DNA of 64,000 nt from Oceanicaulis alexandrii DSM 11625 (GTDB lineage Bacteria > Pseudomonadota > Alphaproteobacteria > Caulobacterales > Maricaulaceae), in assembly GCF_000420265.1 (NCBI RefSeq), contig NZ_ATUP01000002.1, positions 64,501 to 128,500 of the forward strand, written 5' to 3'. Position 1 is the stretch's first letter. Every line of letters begins with the position of its first letter. Below the pieces are notes generated by a model. It was given only the letters and a program-made list of their open reading frames with translations, had not been told where the DNA came from and ran no database searches. A program made the translations under genes and the position numbers. Below are positions 25,231 to 33,859 of this stretch, piece after piece.

Positions 25231-26028
25231 TTAGAACCAGAGGCGCACCCCCGCGAGGAGGGCGGTTTCCTCCACCTCGTCGCCCAAAGAGCGGGCGATC
25301 GTGGCGGTCTCGCCCAGCTTGCGCTCCCAGCTGACGCCCACATAGGGGGCGAACTGGCGGCGGATTTCATAGCGCAGGCGCAAACCGGCCTCGACATCGG
25401 TAAAGCCCGTGCCCTGATCGAGCGAGGGGGCGTCACCGAACGCAAACCGGGTCTCGACGACCGGCTGCAGGATCAGGCGCTGGGTGAAGAGGATTTCGTA
25501 CTCCACCTCCGCCTCGATGGCGGCGCCGGAATCCCCGCCCAGATAGGTGTGGGCGTTCACCTCGAACCAGTAGGGCGCCAAGCCCTCAACCCCGATCACA
25601 CCTTGCGTTTCGTCGGGGCCGAACTCATGGCGCAGGCCGGTCTGGACGTTGAAATAGCGGGTCGCGGCGCGGCTGTATAAAAGCTCGACTTCGCCGCCCT
25701 CAAAGCTGTCCTCGTCGGGCAGATAGGCGCCCTTGAAGTTCATGACGAGGCGGTTGATGTCGCCGCCGGTCCAGACGCCGCCCTCCCATTTGAGGGCGGT
25801 TTCGCCATCCGCATCCTGCCATTCAAAGCGGTCGATCATCACCATGGAATGCTGCGTGGCGCCCGAATGGTGCAGCACGTCATGACGCGCCCGGTCCATC
25901 ACATCGGCGTCGAAATACCGGTCCGCGGCGTTCCAAAGCGGTTCGGCGTGGTCGCCTTCATGGCTTTGCGCGAAAGCCGGTGCGGCGATCAGGGCGCAGG
26001 TCGCGCCCAGGAGCAATGAGCGGATCAT
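25231..26028 (-). CDS. copB: Copper resistance protein CopB, outer membrane
   Basis: A 265-residue exported protein: signal peptide ending near AFAQ, a short His-containing start (SHEGDHAEPLWN), then a barrel-like domain of alternating strands ending in the outer-membrane signature LLAGVRLWF. This matches the CopB/PcoB family, which binds or exports copper at the outer membrane. Its ATG overlaps the copA stop by four bases. Compared with classic CopB it has a very short Met/His-rich N-terminal region; the repeated Met/His segments sit in CopA instead. Confidence 0.9.
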   Translation of the reverse strand: MIRSLLLGATCALIAAPAFAQSHEGDHAEPLWNAADRYFDADVMDRARHDVLHHSGATQHSMVMIDRFEWQDADGETALKWEGGVWTGGDINRLVMNFKGAYLPDEDSFEGGEVELLYSRAATRYFNVQTGLRHEFGPDETQGVIGVEGLAPYWFEVNAHTYLGGDSGAAIEAEVEYEILFTQRLILQPVVETRFAFGDAPSLDQGTGFTDVEAGLRLRYEIRRQFAPYVGVSWERKLGETATIARSLGDEVEETALLAGVRLWF

Positions 26029-27995
26029 GATGCGCCGCCTCCGTGGTGACCGGAGTGGTGGTTATGGTGCGCGGGCGCCGGTTCAGGCTCTGGCGCAGGG
26101 GCGTGATGACCGTGATGACCGCCGCCATGGCCGGAATGGTTTGAATGGCTCGAATGGTCCATCGGCGCGGGTTCAGGCTGATGATGACCCTCATGGCCTT
26201 GATGACCGGAATGAGCGGAGTGGTCCATGGGGCCGGGGCGCACCGAGACGACCTGCATCATCCCCGCATGCATGTGATAGAGCAGGTGGCAGTGGAAGGC
26301 CCAGTCGCCCGGCTCGTCCGCCGTGACGTCAAAGGCCAGACGCTCGCCCGGTTTGACGATCACGGTGTGTTTCCGCGGCTTGTGATCGCCGCCGCCGTTC
26401 ACCAGTTCAAAGAACATGCCGTGAAGGTGAATGGGGTGGGGCATCATGGTGTCGTTCACCAATGTGACCCGCAGCCGCTCGCCTTCATGAAAGACGATGG
26501 GCGCGTCGATCTCGGTGAAGCGCACGCCGTCAAACGACCACATATAGCGCTCCATGTTGGAGGTGAGATGGATTTGCATCTCACGTCCCGGCGCGCGCAC
26601 ATCAGGATTGCGATCCAGGCTGCGCAACTGGGAATAGGTGAGCACGCGATGGTTCACATCCTCCAGCCCGATCCCCGGTTCATCCAGACGACTGATCGGC
26701 GCCATATTGAGATTGGCGACGCCGGGGCCTTCGGAATGGTTGTGGGTGACGGGCGCGTCGTCCTGCATCGCCCCGGAATGCCCGGAATGCCCGGAATGAT
26801 CCATGGAGCCATGGTCCATCGAACCGTGATCCATCTGGCCCTGAGCCATTGACCCATGATCCATTCCGCCGTGCCCCATGGCGCCGTGATCCATGCCCAT
26901 GTCGCGCATGGTCAGAAGCGGGGTGGGGCGCAGCTCGGGAACCGGCGCCGTCATGCCCTCGCGCGGCGCCAATGTGGCGCGGGCGTAGCCCAGGCGCTCA
27001 ATGCTTTCCGCCATGATGGTGAAGGCGCGATCCTCGCGCGGGGTGACCACCACGTCATAGGTTTCCGCCACACCGATTTGCAGCTCGTCCGTCTCGACGG
27101 GGGCCACGTTCTGCCCGTCCGCCTGCACGACCTGCAGCGGCAGTCCGGGGATGCGCAGATTGAAGATCGTCATGGCCGAGGCGTTGATGATGCGCAGGCG
27201 CACCCGCTCGCCGGGCTCAAACAGGCCCGTCCAGTTGCTGCCCGGTCCCTGGCCATTGATCAGATAGGTATAGGTTTCACCGCCCACATCTGAGATGTCG
27301 GTGGGCTTCATGCGCATCTGGCCCCACATGGCGCGGTCTGACAGCGCGGCGCGCGCGCCGTCCTCGCCCATGTCGCGGACCAGATCACCCAAAGTGCGGT
27401 GATTGTAGTTGAGGCTTTCCGGGTTTGTTTTCAGCTGGTTGAACAGCGCTTCAGGCGACATGAAGGTCCAGTCGCTCAACACCAGCACGTGCTCGCGGTC
27501 ATAGACGACCGGATCGTGATGGGCCGGATCGACGATGATCGGGCCATAAAGGCCTTCCTGCTCCTGCAGCCCGGAATGGCTGTGATACCAGTAGGTGCCC
27601 GACTGGCGCAGCCGGAAACGGTAGGTGAAGGTCTCGCCGGGGCGAATGCCGGGGAAGCTCACGCCCGGAACGCCATCCATCTGGAAGGGCAGCAGAATGC
27701 CGTGCCAGTGGATGGAGCTGTCCACGTCCAGATGGTTGGTGACGTTGAGCGTCACTTCATCGCCCTCGCGCCAGCGCAAGAGCGGCGCAGGCACGGTTCC
27801 GTTCACCGTGAGCGCGCTGTCGCGGCGGCCATCCACGCGGAAGGGCGTGCGGGCGATATCCAGATTGAACTGCGTGCCGGTCAGGGCGTCGGGCGCGCGC
27901 TGGGTGAGGGCGCGGGCGCCATAGGCCCAGTTCGGGGTCAGGCTGGCGGCGGCCAGCGCGCTGGCGCCGGTCAGCCAGGATCGTCTCGTAAGCAT
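26025..27995 (-). CDS. copA: Copper resistance multicopper oxidase CopA
   Basis: A 656-residue periplasmic multicopper oxidase that oxidises Cu(I) and sequesters copper. The Tat-type leader begins TRRSWLTG and ends near residue 27. Copper ligands are readable in HWHGILLPFQ, YWYHSHSGLQ, HPIHLHGMFFE and HCHLLYHMHAGMM. A Met/His-rich insert (repeats of MDHGSM, about 375-410) lies in the middle, as in CopA/PcoA. After the last copper motif there is an extra tail of about 65 residues with about 20 histidines. First large gene of an operon with copB. Confidence 0.94.
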   Translation of the reverse strand: MLTRRSWLTGASALAAASLTPNWAYGARALTQRAPDALTGTQFNLDIARTPFRVDGRRDSALTVNGTVPAPLLRWREGDEVTLNVTNHLDVDSSIHWHGILLPFQMDGVPGVSFPGIRPGETFTYRFRLRQSGTYWYHSHSGLQEQEGLYGPIIVDPAHHDPVVYDREHVLVLSDWTFMSPEALFNQLKTNPESLNYNHRTLGDLVRDMGEDGARAALSDRAMWGQMRMKPTDISDVGGETYTYLINGQGPGSNWTGLFEPGERVRLRIINASAMTIFNLRIPGLPLQVVQADGQNVAPVETDELQIGVAETYDVVVTPREDRAFTIMAESIERLGYARATLAPREGMTAPVPELRPTPLLTMRDMGMDHGAMGHGGMDHGSMAQGQMDHGSMDHGSMDHSGHSGHSGAMQDDAPVTHNHSEGPGVANLNMAPISRLDEPGIGLEDVNHRVLTYSQLRSLDRNPDVRAPGREMQIHLTSNMERYMWSFDGVRFTEIDAPIVFHEGERLRVTLVNDTMMPHPIHLHGMFFELVNGGGDHKPRKHTVIVKPGERLAFDVTADEPGDWAFHCHLLYHMHAGMMQVVSVRPGPMDHSAHSGHQGHEGHHQPEPAPMDHSSHSNHSGHGGGHHGHHAPAPEPEPAPAHHNHHSGHHGGGAS

Positions 27996-28069
27996 GATTT
28001 CGGTCTTTCAACAGAGTTCGTCAGACAGGGCGAAGCCCGCGCAAGGCGCGGATCAGCATGTCTGGCGTC

Positions 28070-28483
28070 CTAGTTGAGCTGGACCGAATGAAGCTGGACG
28101 GGAGTTGGGCGCGGCGGCGGTCTGGGCCGCAGCGGATCATAAACGGGGGCCTGGACCGCGGTGCGGCGCAACTGAGCAAGGTCCGGTCGCGGCGCGGTCG
28201 GCAAGACCGCCGGGGCGTCGATTTGGGGCGCATCGCTGAGCACCAGCGCCGCGCCGCACAGCGCATTGTCGTCGCAATGGGGATCGGCCTGGTCTTTTGC
28301 GGCGGCGTGATGGGCGTGCCCCGCCATCTGGTGATCAGTGACGGCTGGCGCGTGCGCGACGCCGTTAGCGTGTTCATGACCGGCGGGTTCAATCGGCTGG
28401 GCGCACACCTGCACGGTCCAGCACGCGATGAAGATCATCGCGGTCAGGATTTTGGGCAGGGAGGCGGCGAACCGTTGAATCAT
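28070..28483 (-). CDS. Small exported His-rich protein of the copper operon
   Basis: A 137-residue protein with an N-terminal hydrophobic leader ([19 protein letters not shown]) and then a stretch with many histidines ([21 protein letters not shown]), a CDDNALC pair of cysteines and a Pro/Arg-rich end ([10 protein letters not shown]). The composition fits a periplasmic metal-binding protein. It lies 74 bases upstream of copA in the same direction, so it is probably the first gene of the copper operon. I do not recognise a named family. ATG 28483 gives a normal signal peptide; longer starts do not. Confidence 0.7.
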   Translation of the reverse strand: MIQRFAASLPKILTAMIFIACWTVQVCAQPIEPAGHEHANGVAHAPAVTDHQMAGHAHHAAAKDQADPHCDDNALCGAALVLSDAPQIDAPAVLPTAPRPDLAQLRRTAVQAPVYDPLRPRPPPRPTPVQLHSVQLN

Positions 28484-28593
28484 GGATGCAACATAGCGCT
28501 CCCGCAGCCGGAGGAAAACCATTTGCATCCGGATGTGGCGCTGGCGTGCGCTTACCCTCTGGCGAAACGCGTCCGTCTGCGCTATGCGCAGCC

Positions 28594-30162
28594 ATGACCG
28601 AGATTCAGGCCCATCATGAAAAAGTGCTGGTGATCGACTTTGGCAGTCAGGTCACCCAGCTGATCGCTCGCCGGCTCCGCGAAAGCGGCGTGTATTGCGA
28701 GGTTCACCCCTTCAACCGTGTCGATGACGCCTTCCTGGACGTCTATGCGCCCCAGGCGATCATCCTGTCGGGCGGACCCAATTCCGTCCACGGTGAAGGC
28801 ACGCCGCGCGCCACGCAAAGCGTTTTCGAACGCGGCTTGCCGGTGCTGGGCATCTGCTATGGCGAGCAGACCATGTGCGCCCAGCTGGGCGGCAGTGTGG
28901 AAGCGGCGGAAGAACGTGAGTTCGGTCGCGCCGATATCGAGATCGTCGCCGACAGCCCGCTGTTTGAGGGGCTGGGCGCAGTGGGCCATCTCGAACGCGT
29001 CTGGATGAGCCATGGCGACCGCGTCAACGCGATCCCGCAAGGCTTTCACCCCATCGCCGCCAGCGAAAACGCCCCCTTCGCCGCCATTGCGGACGAGGGC
29101 CGTCGCTTTTACGGCGTGCAATTCCACCCTGAAGTGGTCAATACCCCGCGCGGCGCGCTGATCCTGCGCAACTTCACCCACAATATTGCGGGGCTGAAGG
29201 GCGACTGGACCATGGCCGCCTTCAAGGAAGAGGCCATCGCCAAGATCCGCGAACAGGTCGGCTCGGGCCGGGTGATCTGTGGTTTGTCCGGCGGCGTGGA
29301 CAGCTCGGTCGCCGCCGTGCTCATCCACGAAGCCATCGGCGATCAGCTGACCTGCGTGTTCGTGGATACGGGCCTGATGCGCACCGGCGAGGCCGATCAG
29401 GTCGTCTCGCTGTTCCGCGAGCACTACAACATCCCGCTGGTCGCCGCCGACGAGGAAGAGCGTTTCCTGTCTGCGCTCGCGGGCGAAAGCGATCCGGAAA
29501 AGAAGCGCAAGACCATCGGCAAGCTCTTCATCGACGTGTTTGAAGACAAGGCCAAGGGCGTGGGCGGCGCGGACTTCCTCGCTCAGGGCACGCTCTATCC
29601 GGATGTGATTGAGAGCGTCAGCTTTGACGGCGGTCCTTCCGTGACCATCAAATCGCACCACAATGTGGGCGGTCTGCCTGAGCGCATGAACATGAAGCTC
29701 GTCGAACCGCTGCGCGAATTGTTCAAGGACGAGGTCCGCGCGCTGGGTCGTGAGCTGGGCCTGCCCGAAAGCTTTATCGGTCGCCACCCCTTCCCGGGGC
29801 CGGGCCTCGCCATCCGTATTCCGGGCGAAGTGACCAAGGACAAGGCTGACATCCTGCGCAAGGCCGATGCGATCTATATCGAGGAGATCCGCAAGGCGGG
29901 GCTCTATGACAGCATCTGGCAAGCGTTCGCCGTGCTGCTGCCCGTGCAAACGGTTGGCGTGATGGGCGATGCGCGCACCTATGACAATGTGCTGGCCCTG
30001 CGCGCGGTGACCTCGACGGATGGCATGACGGCGGATTATTTCCCCTTCGATCATGACTTCCTGGGCCGCACCGCCACCCGCATCATCAATGAAGTGCGCG
30101 GCGTGAACCGGGTCGTCTACGACGTCACCTCCAAACCGCCCGGCACCATTGAGTGGGAGTAG
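28594..30162 (+). CDS. guaA: GMP synthase (glutamine-hydrolysing)
   Basis: Aminates XMP to GMP using glutamine and ATP. The 522-residue protein has the class I glutamine amidotransferase domain (catalytic Cys in [10 protein letters not shown]; His/Glu in QFHPEV), the ATP pyrophosphatase P-loop ([12 protein letters not shown]) and the C-terminal dimerisation domain ending in [28 protein letters not shown] is the natural start (ATG 28594). No Shine-Dalgarno site precedes it; instead a perfect CTGCGC-TAT-GCGCAG hairpin lies at 28577-28591. The transcript may be leaderless. It diverges from the copper operon. Confidence 0.97.
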   Translation: MTEIQAHHEKVLVIDFGSQVTQLIARRLRESGVYCEVHPFNRVDDAFLDVYAPQAIILSGGPNSVHGEGTPRATQSVFERGLPVLGICYGEQTMCAQLGGSVEAAEEREFGRADIEIVADSPLFEGLGAVGHLERVWMSHGDRVNAIPQGFHPIAASENAPFAAIADEGRRFYGVQFHPEVVNTPRGALILRNFTHNIAGLKGDWTMAAFKEEAIAKIREQVGSGRVICGLSGGVDSSVAAVLIHEAIGDQLTCVFVDTGLMRTGEADQVVSLFREHYNIPLVAADEEERFLSALAGESDPEKKRKTIGKLFIDVFEDKAKGVGGADFLAQGTLYPDVIESVSFDGGPSVTIKSHHNVGGLPERMNMKLVEPLRELFKDEVRALGRELGLPESFIGRHPFPGPGLAIRIPGEVTKDKADILRKADAIYIEEIRKAGLYDSIWQAFAVLLPVQTVGVMGDARTYDNVLALRAVTSTDGMTADYFPFDHDFLGRTATRIINEVRGVNRVVYDVTSKPPGTIEWE

Positions 30163-30188
30163 GGCGGTCAATCTGACCGGAGCTGCAG

Positions 30189-30503
30189 ATGAGACTGATC
30201 AAGCCAGAGAGCTATACAGGTGAACGCGCCTGGGACGCCTTGGACATTGAGCGCTTTGATGCGGCGACGGTTCGGATGCACTGGACCGACCAGCCCTATA
30301 AGTGGCACGTCAATGACGGGCCGGAAGTGTTTGTCTTGCTCAAGGGCAAGCTCGACATGCACGTCAAGGACGCCGCCGGTGAGGTCTCTATTCTGCCGAT
30401 GGAAGAGGGCGATGTGTTTCACGCTCAGTCCGGGGATGCGCATGTGGCCCACCCGCAGGGCGCTGCCCGCGTGCTTGTGATTGAAACGCCAGGAAGCGTG
30501 TGA
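30189..30503 (+). CDS. Cupin-domain protein
   Basis: A 104-residue single-domain cupin. The first cupin motif region is KWHVNDGPEVFVLLKGKLDMHV and the second is MEEGDVFHAQSGDAHVAHP, giving a likely metal site with His residues. Small cupins like this include sugar isomerases, metal-binding enzymes and sensors; the function here is open. It begins 26 bases after guaA and overlaps slyX by one base, so it may be part of a guaA-cupin-slyX transcript. Confidence 0.8.
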   Translation: MRLIKPESYTGERAWDALDIERFDAATVRMHWTDQPYKWHVNDGPEVFVLLKGKLDMHVKDAAGEVSILPMEEGDVFHAQSGDAHVAHPQGAARVLVIETPGSV

Positions 30504-30703
30504 TGAGTTCTGACCGCCTCGACCAGCTTGAAATCCACGTCGCCGAGCAGCAGCAAATGCTCGATGATCTGTCCGAGGTTCTGACCCGTCAGACTAAAGA
30601 GATCGAGGCGCTGAAGGCGCGGTTGAGCCAGTCTGACGGGCGGATCGCCGAGCTGGAGGCGGGCCTGCCCGCGCCCGTCAATGAAAAGCCGCCGCATTAC
30701 TGA
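30503..30703 (+). CDS. slyX: SlyX family protein
   Basis: A 66-residue coiled-coil protein. It shows the SlyX pattern of heptads (LDQLEIHVAEQQQMLDDLSEV, split here into short runs) and the family C-terminal signature EKPPHY. The function of SlyX is unknown in any organism. The ATG shares its first base with the cupin stop (TGATG), so translation is coupled. Confidence 0.85.
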   Translation: MSSDRLDQLEIHVAEQQQMLDDLSEVLTRQTKEIEALKARLSQSDGRIAELEAGLPAPVNEKPPHY

Positions 30704-30741
30704 AGCGCGCAAATGGGGCGGTGTTTGCAGCGCAGCTCTCA

Positions 30742-30771
30742 TGACACATGTCACCGTCCTGACATGACAGG
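30742..30771. promoter_or_regulatory. Two adjacent near-palindromes upstream of a small membrane protein gene
   Basis: TGACACATGTCA (30742-30753) and CCTGACATGACAGG (30758-30771) share the half-site TGACA and lie side by side, 113-142 bases upstream of the gene at 30884. They could be a double operator; no regulator gene is adjacent. Confidence 0.35.
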
Positions 30772-30883
30772 CTTCCCTGATGGTGCCCTCGGTCCTGGGT
30801 CATAGTGTGCCTCAGATCACTCCTTGAGGGTGACGGACACGGCGCGCCGCTGAAAGGCGCGTCAGGCACAGGAGACCTGATCC

Positions 30884-31294
30884 ATGGACGGCTTTGTTTC
30901 ACTTTTCAGCGCGTATTGGTGGCTTCTGTTTCCGCTCGGCTTCTTTATCGCCGCCGGGTGGAGCAGCCTGATGCGGTTCAAGAACACACAGGCCCGGCTC
31001 GAGCTTCTCAAAACCTATGCCGCCTCCGGTCAGGAGCCGCCTGAGGCCTTGCTCACCGATATTGATGCGCCCTTGGCGACATATGAAACCACGCAACCGC
31101 GGGCGAATGGCGCGACGGGGTTTCTGGTGACGCTGTTCGCCGGTCTGGCGGGCGTGTTCGCGATCCTGGGATATACCGGCGCGCTGGGCAGTTATGACGC
31201 CGAGTTCTATGTGGTCGCGGCCATTCTGGGCGTGTTGGCGCTGGCCTTTCTGGTCTCCGGCGTTGCCACGGGCGGCCGCGCCCCTCGCGCCTGA
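30884..31294 (+). CDS. Small membrane protein (TM - cytoplasmic linker - two TM)
   Basis: A 136-residue inner-membrane protein: one helix near residues 8-28, a basic/polar linker with the motif LLKTYAASGQEPPEALL, then two helices (about 84-104 and 108-130). The linker pattern (aliphatic-x-x-Gly-Gln-x-x-Pro-x-Leu) matches that in the small membrane protein at 38740, which lies beside an ECF sigma gene, so the two are probably distant paralogues of a DUF6249-like type. ATG 30884 follows GGAGACC. The role is unknown. A terminator follows. Confidence 0.7.
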   Translation: MDGFVSLFSAYWWLLFPLGFFIAAGWSSLMRFKNTQARLELLKTYAASGQEPPEALLTDIDAPLATYETTQPRANGATGFLVTLFAGLAGVFAILGYTGALGSYDAEFYVVAAILGVLALAFLVSGVATGGRAPRA

Positions 31295-31302
31295 GCGCAC
31301 TA

Positions 31303-31339
31303 AAAAGCCCCCGTGCGGACAGGTCCGCCGGGGGCTTTC
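31303..31339. terminator. Bidirectional terminator
   Basis: AAAAAGCCCCCG with the complementary CGGGGGCTTT and an inner TGCGGAC/GTCCGC pairing; A-run before and T-run after. It separates the membrane protein gene from the converging DJ-1/PfpI gene. Confidence 0.85.
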
Positions 31340-31354
31340 TGGAAGGGCGGTCGC

Positions 31355-32038
31355 TTAGCCGATCTTGAGCTGTGCCATCAGCGCTTCGGCGACCGGCTTG
31401 GACGAGGCCGGGTTCTGGCCGGTGATCAGGCGATGATCGGAAACCGCGAACGGCGCCCAGTCCTCCCCCTTGTGATAATCACCGCCTTTTTCCTTCAAGG
31501 CGTCTTCCAGAAGGTGGGGCACCACATTCGTCAGGCCCACAGCCTCTTCTTCTGAATTGGTGAAGCCGGAGACCTTGCGGCCCTTTACCAGCGGATGGCC
31601 ATGCTCATCCTTCGCGTTCAGAAGAACGCTCGGGGCGTGGCAGACCGCAGCGACCGGCTTGTCAGCGTTCCAGAACGCCTCGATCAACGCCACGCTGTCA
31701 TCATCATTGGTCAGATCCCAGAGCGGGCCGTGGCCGCCGGGATAGAACACGGCGTCAAAATCCTCCGCGCTCACCGTTGAGAGCTTCACCGTATTGGCGA
31801 GCGCTTTTTGCGAGTCTTCGTCGCTTTTGAAGCGTTTTGTGTCTTCGGTCTGGGCGTCTTCGCTGTCGCTTTTGGGATCCAGCGGCGGCTGGCCGCCCTT
31901 GGGCGAGGCGAGGGTGAGCTTCGCGCCGCCATCCTTGAACGCGTAATAGGGCGCGGCGAATTCTTCGAGCCAGAAACCGGTCTTCTCGCCGGTGTCGCCA
32001 AGTTGATCGTGTGAGGTCAGGACCATCAGGATATTCAT
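31355..32038 (-). CDS. DJ-1/PfpI superfamily protein (glyoxalase III/Hsp31-like)
   Basis: A 227-residue class I amidotransferase-like protein. It starts MNILMVLTSHDQLGDTGEKTGFW, a pattern of the Hsp31/glyoxalase III group (TGFWLEEFAAPYY), and carries the nucleophile elbow AVCHAPSVLL (Cys about residue 134) with the FYPGGHGPLWDL loop. Members detoxify methylglyoxal to lactate or act as chaperones/deglycases; which applies cannot be read here. AGGAG lies eight bases before ATG 32038. It is transcribed alone between two terminator/promoter regions. Confidence 0.85.
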   Translation of the reverse strand: MNILMVLTSHDQLGDTGEKTGFWLEEFAAPYYAFKDGGAKLTLASPKGGQPPLDPKSDSEDAQTEDTKRFKSDEDSQKALANTVKLSTVSAEDFDAVFYPGGHGPLWDLTNDDDSVALIEAFWNADKPVAAVCHAPSVLLNAKDEHGHPLVKGRKVSGFTNSEEEAVGLTNVVPHLLEDALKEKGGDYHKGEDWAPFAVSDHRLITGQNPASSKPVAEALMAQLKIG

Positions 32039-32157
32039 GGGGGGAGCTCCTATCGGGGGTGTGCCGCTAGAGGTAAGGGGCTGTGGGCGGCTTACAAGCA
32101 CGCGTCCTCAGCCATCGGGGTCTCTTTGCTAACGTCCGGGGCTTGGACACGTTCCGC

Positions 32158-33723
32158 TCAAACGGCGATCGTTGCAGCGGAGGCTGCGCCTGCCTGCGAC
32201 AATGCGGTTTTCACACGGGGCATGATCCTGCGACTGACGGGGACTTCGATCTCTCCGGTCATCACCAGCCGTCCCCCGCCGCCCGGCTCACGCTCCAGCC
32301 GCTCCACATGGGCGGTGTTGACGATGTGTGAGCGGTGCACTCGCAGGAATGTGGGCGGCAGAAGCTGTTCGAGCGCCGTCAGCGTCAGCGTGTAGAGAAC
32401 GGTGCGGCCATCGGCATAGACCAGGTCCACATAATCGCCCGCGCCTTGAATGCGGATGATCTCTTCAGTGCGGACATAATCGGTGCGCCCTGCGCTCTCG
32501 AGCGTCAGCACGGCGGGTTCAGACGCTTGTTGCGCAAGAGCGAGAGCAGCGTCCAGGGCTTCGGCGCGGCGGGTTTCGGCGCGGCGGCGCGCCTGTTCCC
32601 GGATCAGGGTCAGCGCCTGCCGGACGAACAACGCGATCAGAAACAGCGCCCCCAGCCAGTACAGGTGCAAGTCGATGAAATGGCTTTGGGTGAAGACCGC
32701 CAGGACCATTGCGAAGCTGAACCCGACAACGTTGGGCCAGACATCTCGCCGCCCCTTCCATGCCGCATATCCTGCGATGAGTGCAACGAGACCGAACGCC
32801 AGAGCAAGCGTGGTCCAGGTCTTGCCGTCAAACCCGCGGGCCAGAGCGACCGGCGCCAGCAGCAACACAGCGGCGCCTGCCAGGCCCGACAGGCGGCGCT
32901 TGAGGCTGAGAGGGGAGAATTCCTTCAAGCCATAGGCGATCAGGCTGAGCGAGAAGAGATAGGCGCCCAGAACAATGCCGATCAACCGCGCATCATGCAG
33001 CGGGTAGGGATAGGCGACGAGCCCGCGGGACGTCTCGATCAGGAGCTGCGCGCCCAGGCTGGCGCTCATCACGGCGAGAATAATCGGCGTTTCCCGATCT
33101 TCCGCCCTGGCGGCCATGGCCAGAAACACGAGAACGCCCAGAATGAACACGCCGAGCATGATCAGTCCGGGCCAGTAATAGCTCAGAATATCAGCTGTGG
33201 GAGAGCCGTACTCGTCCAGAAACAGGCCTTGCATCGGCGCTCTCAGGGTCAGAAAGCCGTGATGGCTGGACAGGTGCAGATCCAGCGTGTTCTCGCCCGC
33301 CACAAATAGGTCGCGCGGGGCGTGGGCGGCGTAATCGATGCGTCCGGGACGTTCTGACGCCCGGTCTGGTCCGGGCTGGCCGTTGGCGCCGATCTTCACC
33401 CCGTTCAGATGCAATTCGCTGGCGGCGAGGCCTGAAATGAAGACGCCTTTGGGCCCGGAGGTGTCGATCCAGTCCTGATCGACGGTGAAAGTCAGTCGCG
33501 CCCAGAGGTCCCGGCCTTGCGGATCAAGGGCGTAAAACCGGCCGGGTTCGCACGTGGACGCATCGAAAGTCGGCGGCGAGGCTTGTTGAGCTTCGACAGG
33601 GCAGACCACCATGGGAAGGCCGCTGAGATTGATGGCCTGGCGTGCGTGCGCGCCAGACGGCAGGGCGAGCCCAATCAGCAGCGCCAATGCAAGGGGGAGC
33701 AGGGTGTGCGCTTGGATCTTCAA
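32158..33723 (-). CDS. Membrane-bound LytTR-domain transcriptional regulator
   Basis: A roughly 521-residue protein that joins sensing and DNA binding in one chain. An N-terminal signal sequence (LLPLALALLIGLALPSGAHA) leads to a periplasmic beta-rich domain (about 30-190, with GVFISGLAASELHLNGVKIG), then seven or eight membrane helices (about 195-395), a coiled segment with alanines and arginines, and a C-terminal LytTR DNA-binding domain (EIIRIQGAGDYVDLVYADG, FLRVHRSHIVN). The TTG at 33723 is preferred because GGAGAG lies eight bases upstream and longer starts would overlap the divergent hydrolase gene. The signal and targets are unknown. Confidence 0.8.
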   Translation of the reverse strand: MKIQAHTLLPLALALLIGLALPSGAHARQAINLSGLPMVVCPVEAQQASPPTFDASTCEPGRFYALDPQGRDLWARLTFTVDQDWIDTSGPKGVFISGLAASELHLNGVKIGANGQPGPDRASERPGRIDYAAHAPRDLFVAGENTLDLHLSSHHGFLTLRAPMQGLFLDEYGSPTADILSYYWPGLIMLGVFILGVLVFLAMAARAEDRETPIILAVMSASLGAQLLIETSRGLVAYPYPLHDARLIGIVLGAYLFSLSLIAYGLKEFSPLSLKRRLSGLAGAAVLLLAPVALARGFDGKTWTTLALAFGLVALIAGYAAWKGRRDVWPNVVGFSFAMVLAVFTQSHFIDLHLYWLGALFLIALFVRQALTLIREQARRRAETRRAEALDAALALAQQASEPAVLTLESAGRTDYVRTEEIIRIQGAGDYVDLVYADGRTVLYTLTLTALEQLLPPTFLRVHRSHIVNTAHVERLEREPGGGGRLVMTGEIEVPVSRRIMPRVKTALSQAGAASAATIAV

Positions 33724-33859
33724 CTGGGCTCTCTCCGGGCGCCGTTCACCGATCAGGCCGCGCCGCTGACCGAAGCGCGCCTGACACAGGGCGCTGATCA
33801 GACCAACCATGCTCCTTGCCCCGCCGCAAGAGCGGGATGATGGCATAATGGAGAAACAC

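Noticed and set aside
26790-26900. Short DNA repeats (CCGGAATG and ATCCATG types) inside copA
   Set aside because: They are explained by the repeated Met/His codons of the copper-binding insert, not by a mobile repeat or CRISPR.
28526-28535. CATCCGGATG palindrome in the promoter region between the copper operon and guaA
   Set aside because: Only ten bases, and it does not match the spaced inverted repeat of CueR/MerR-type copper sites.
28582-30171. Long open frame of 529 codons on the minus strand opposite guaA
   Set aside because: It is the antisense shadow of a certain guaA gene. Its His/Arg/Gln-rich translation matches no family and is typical of GC-rich antisense frames.
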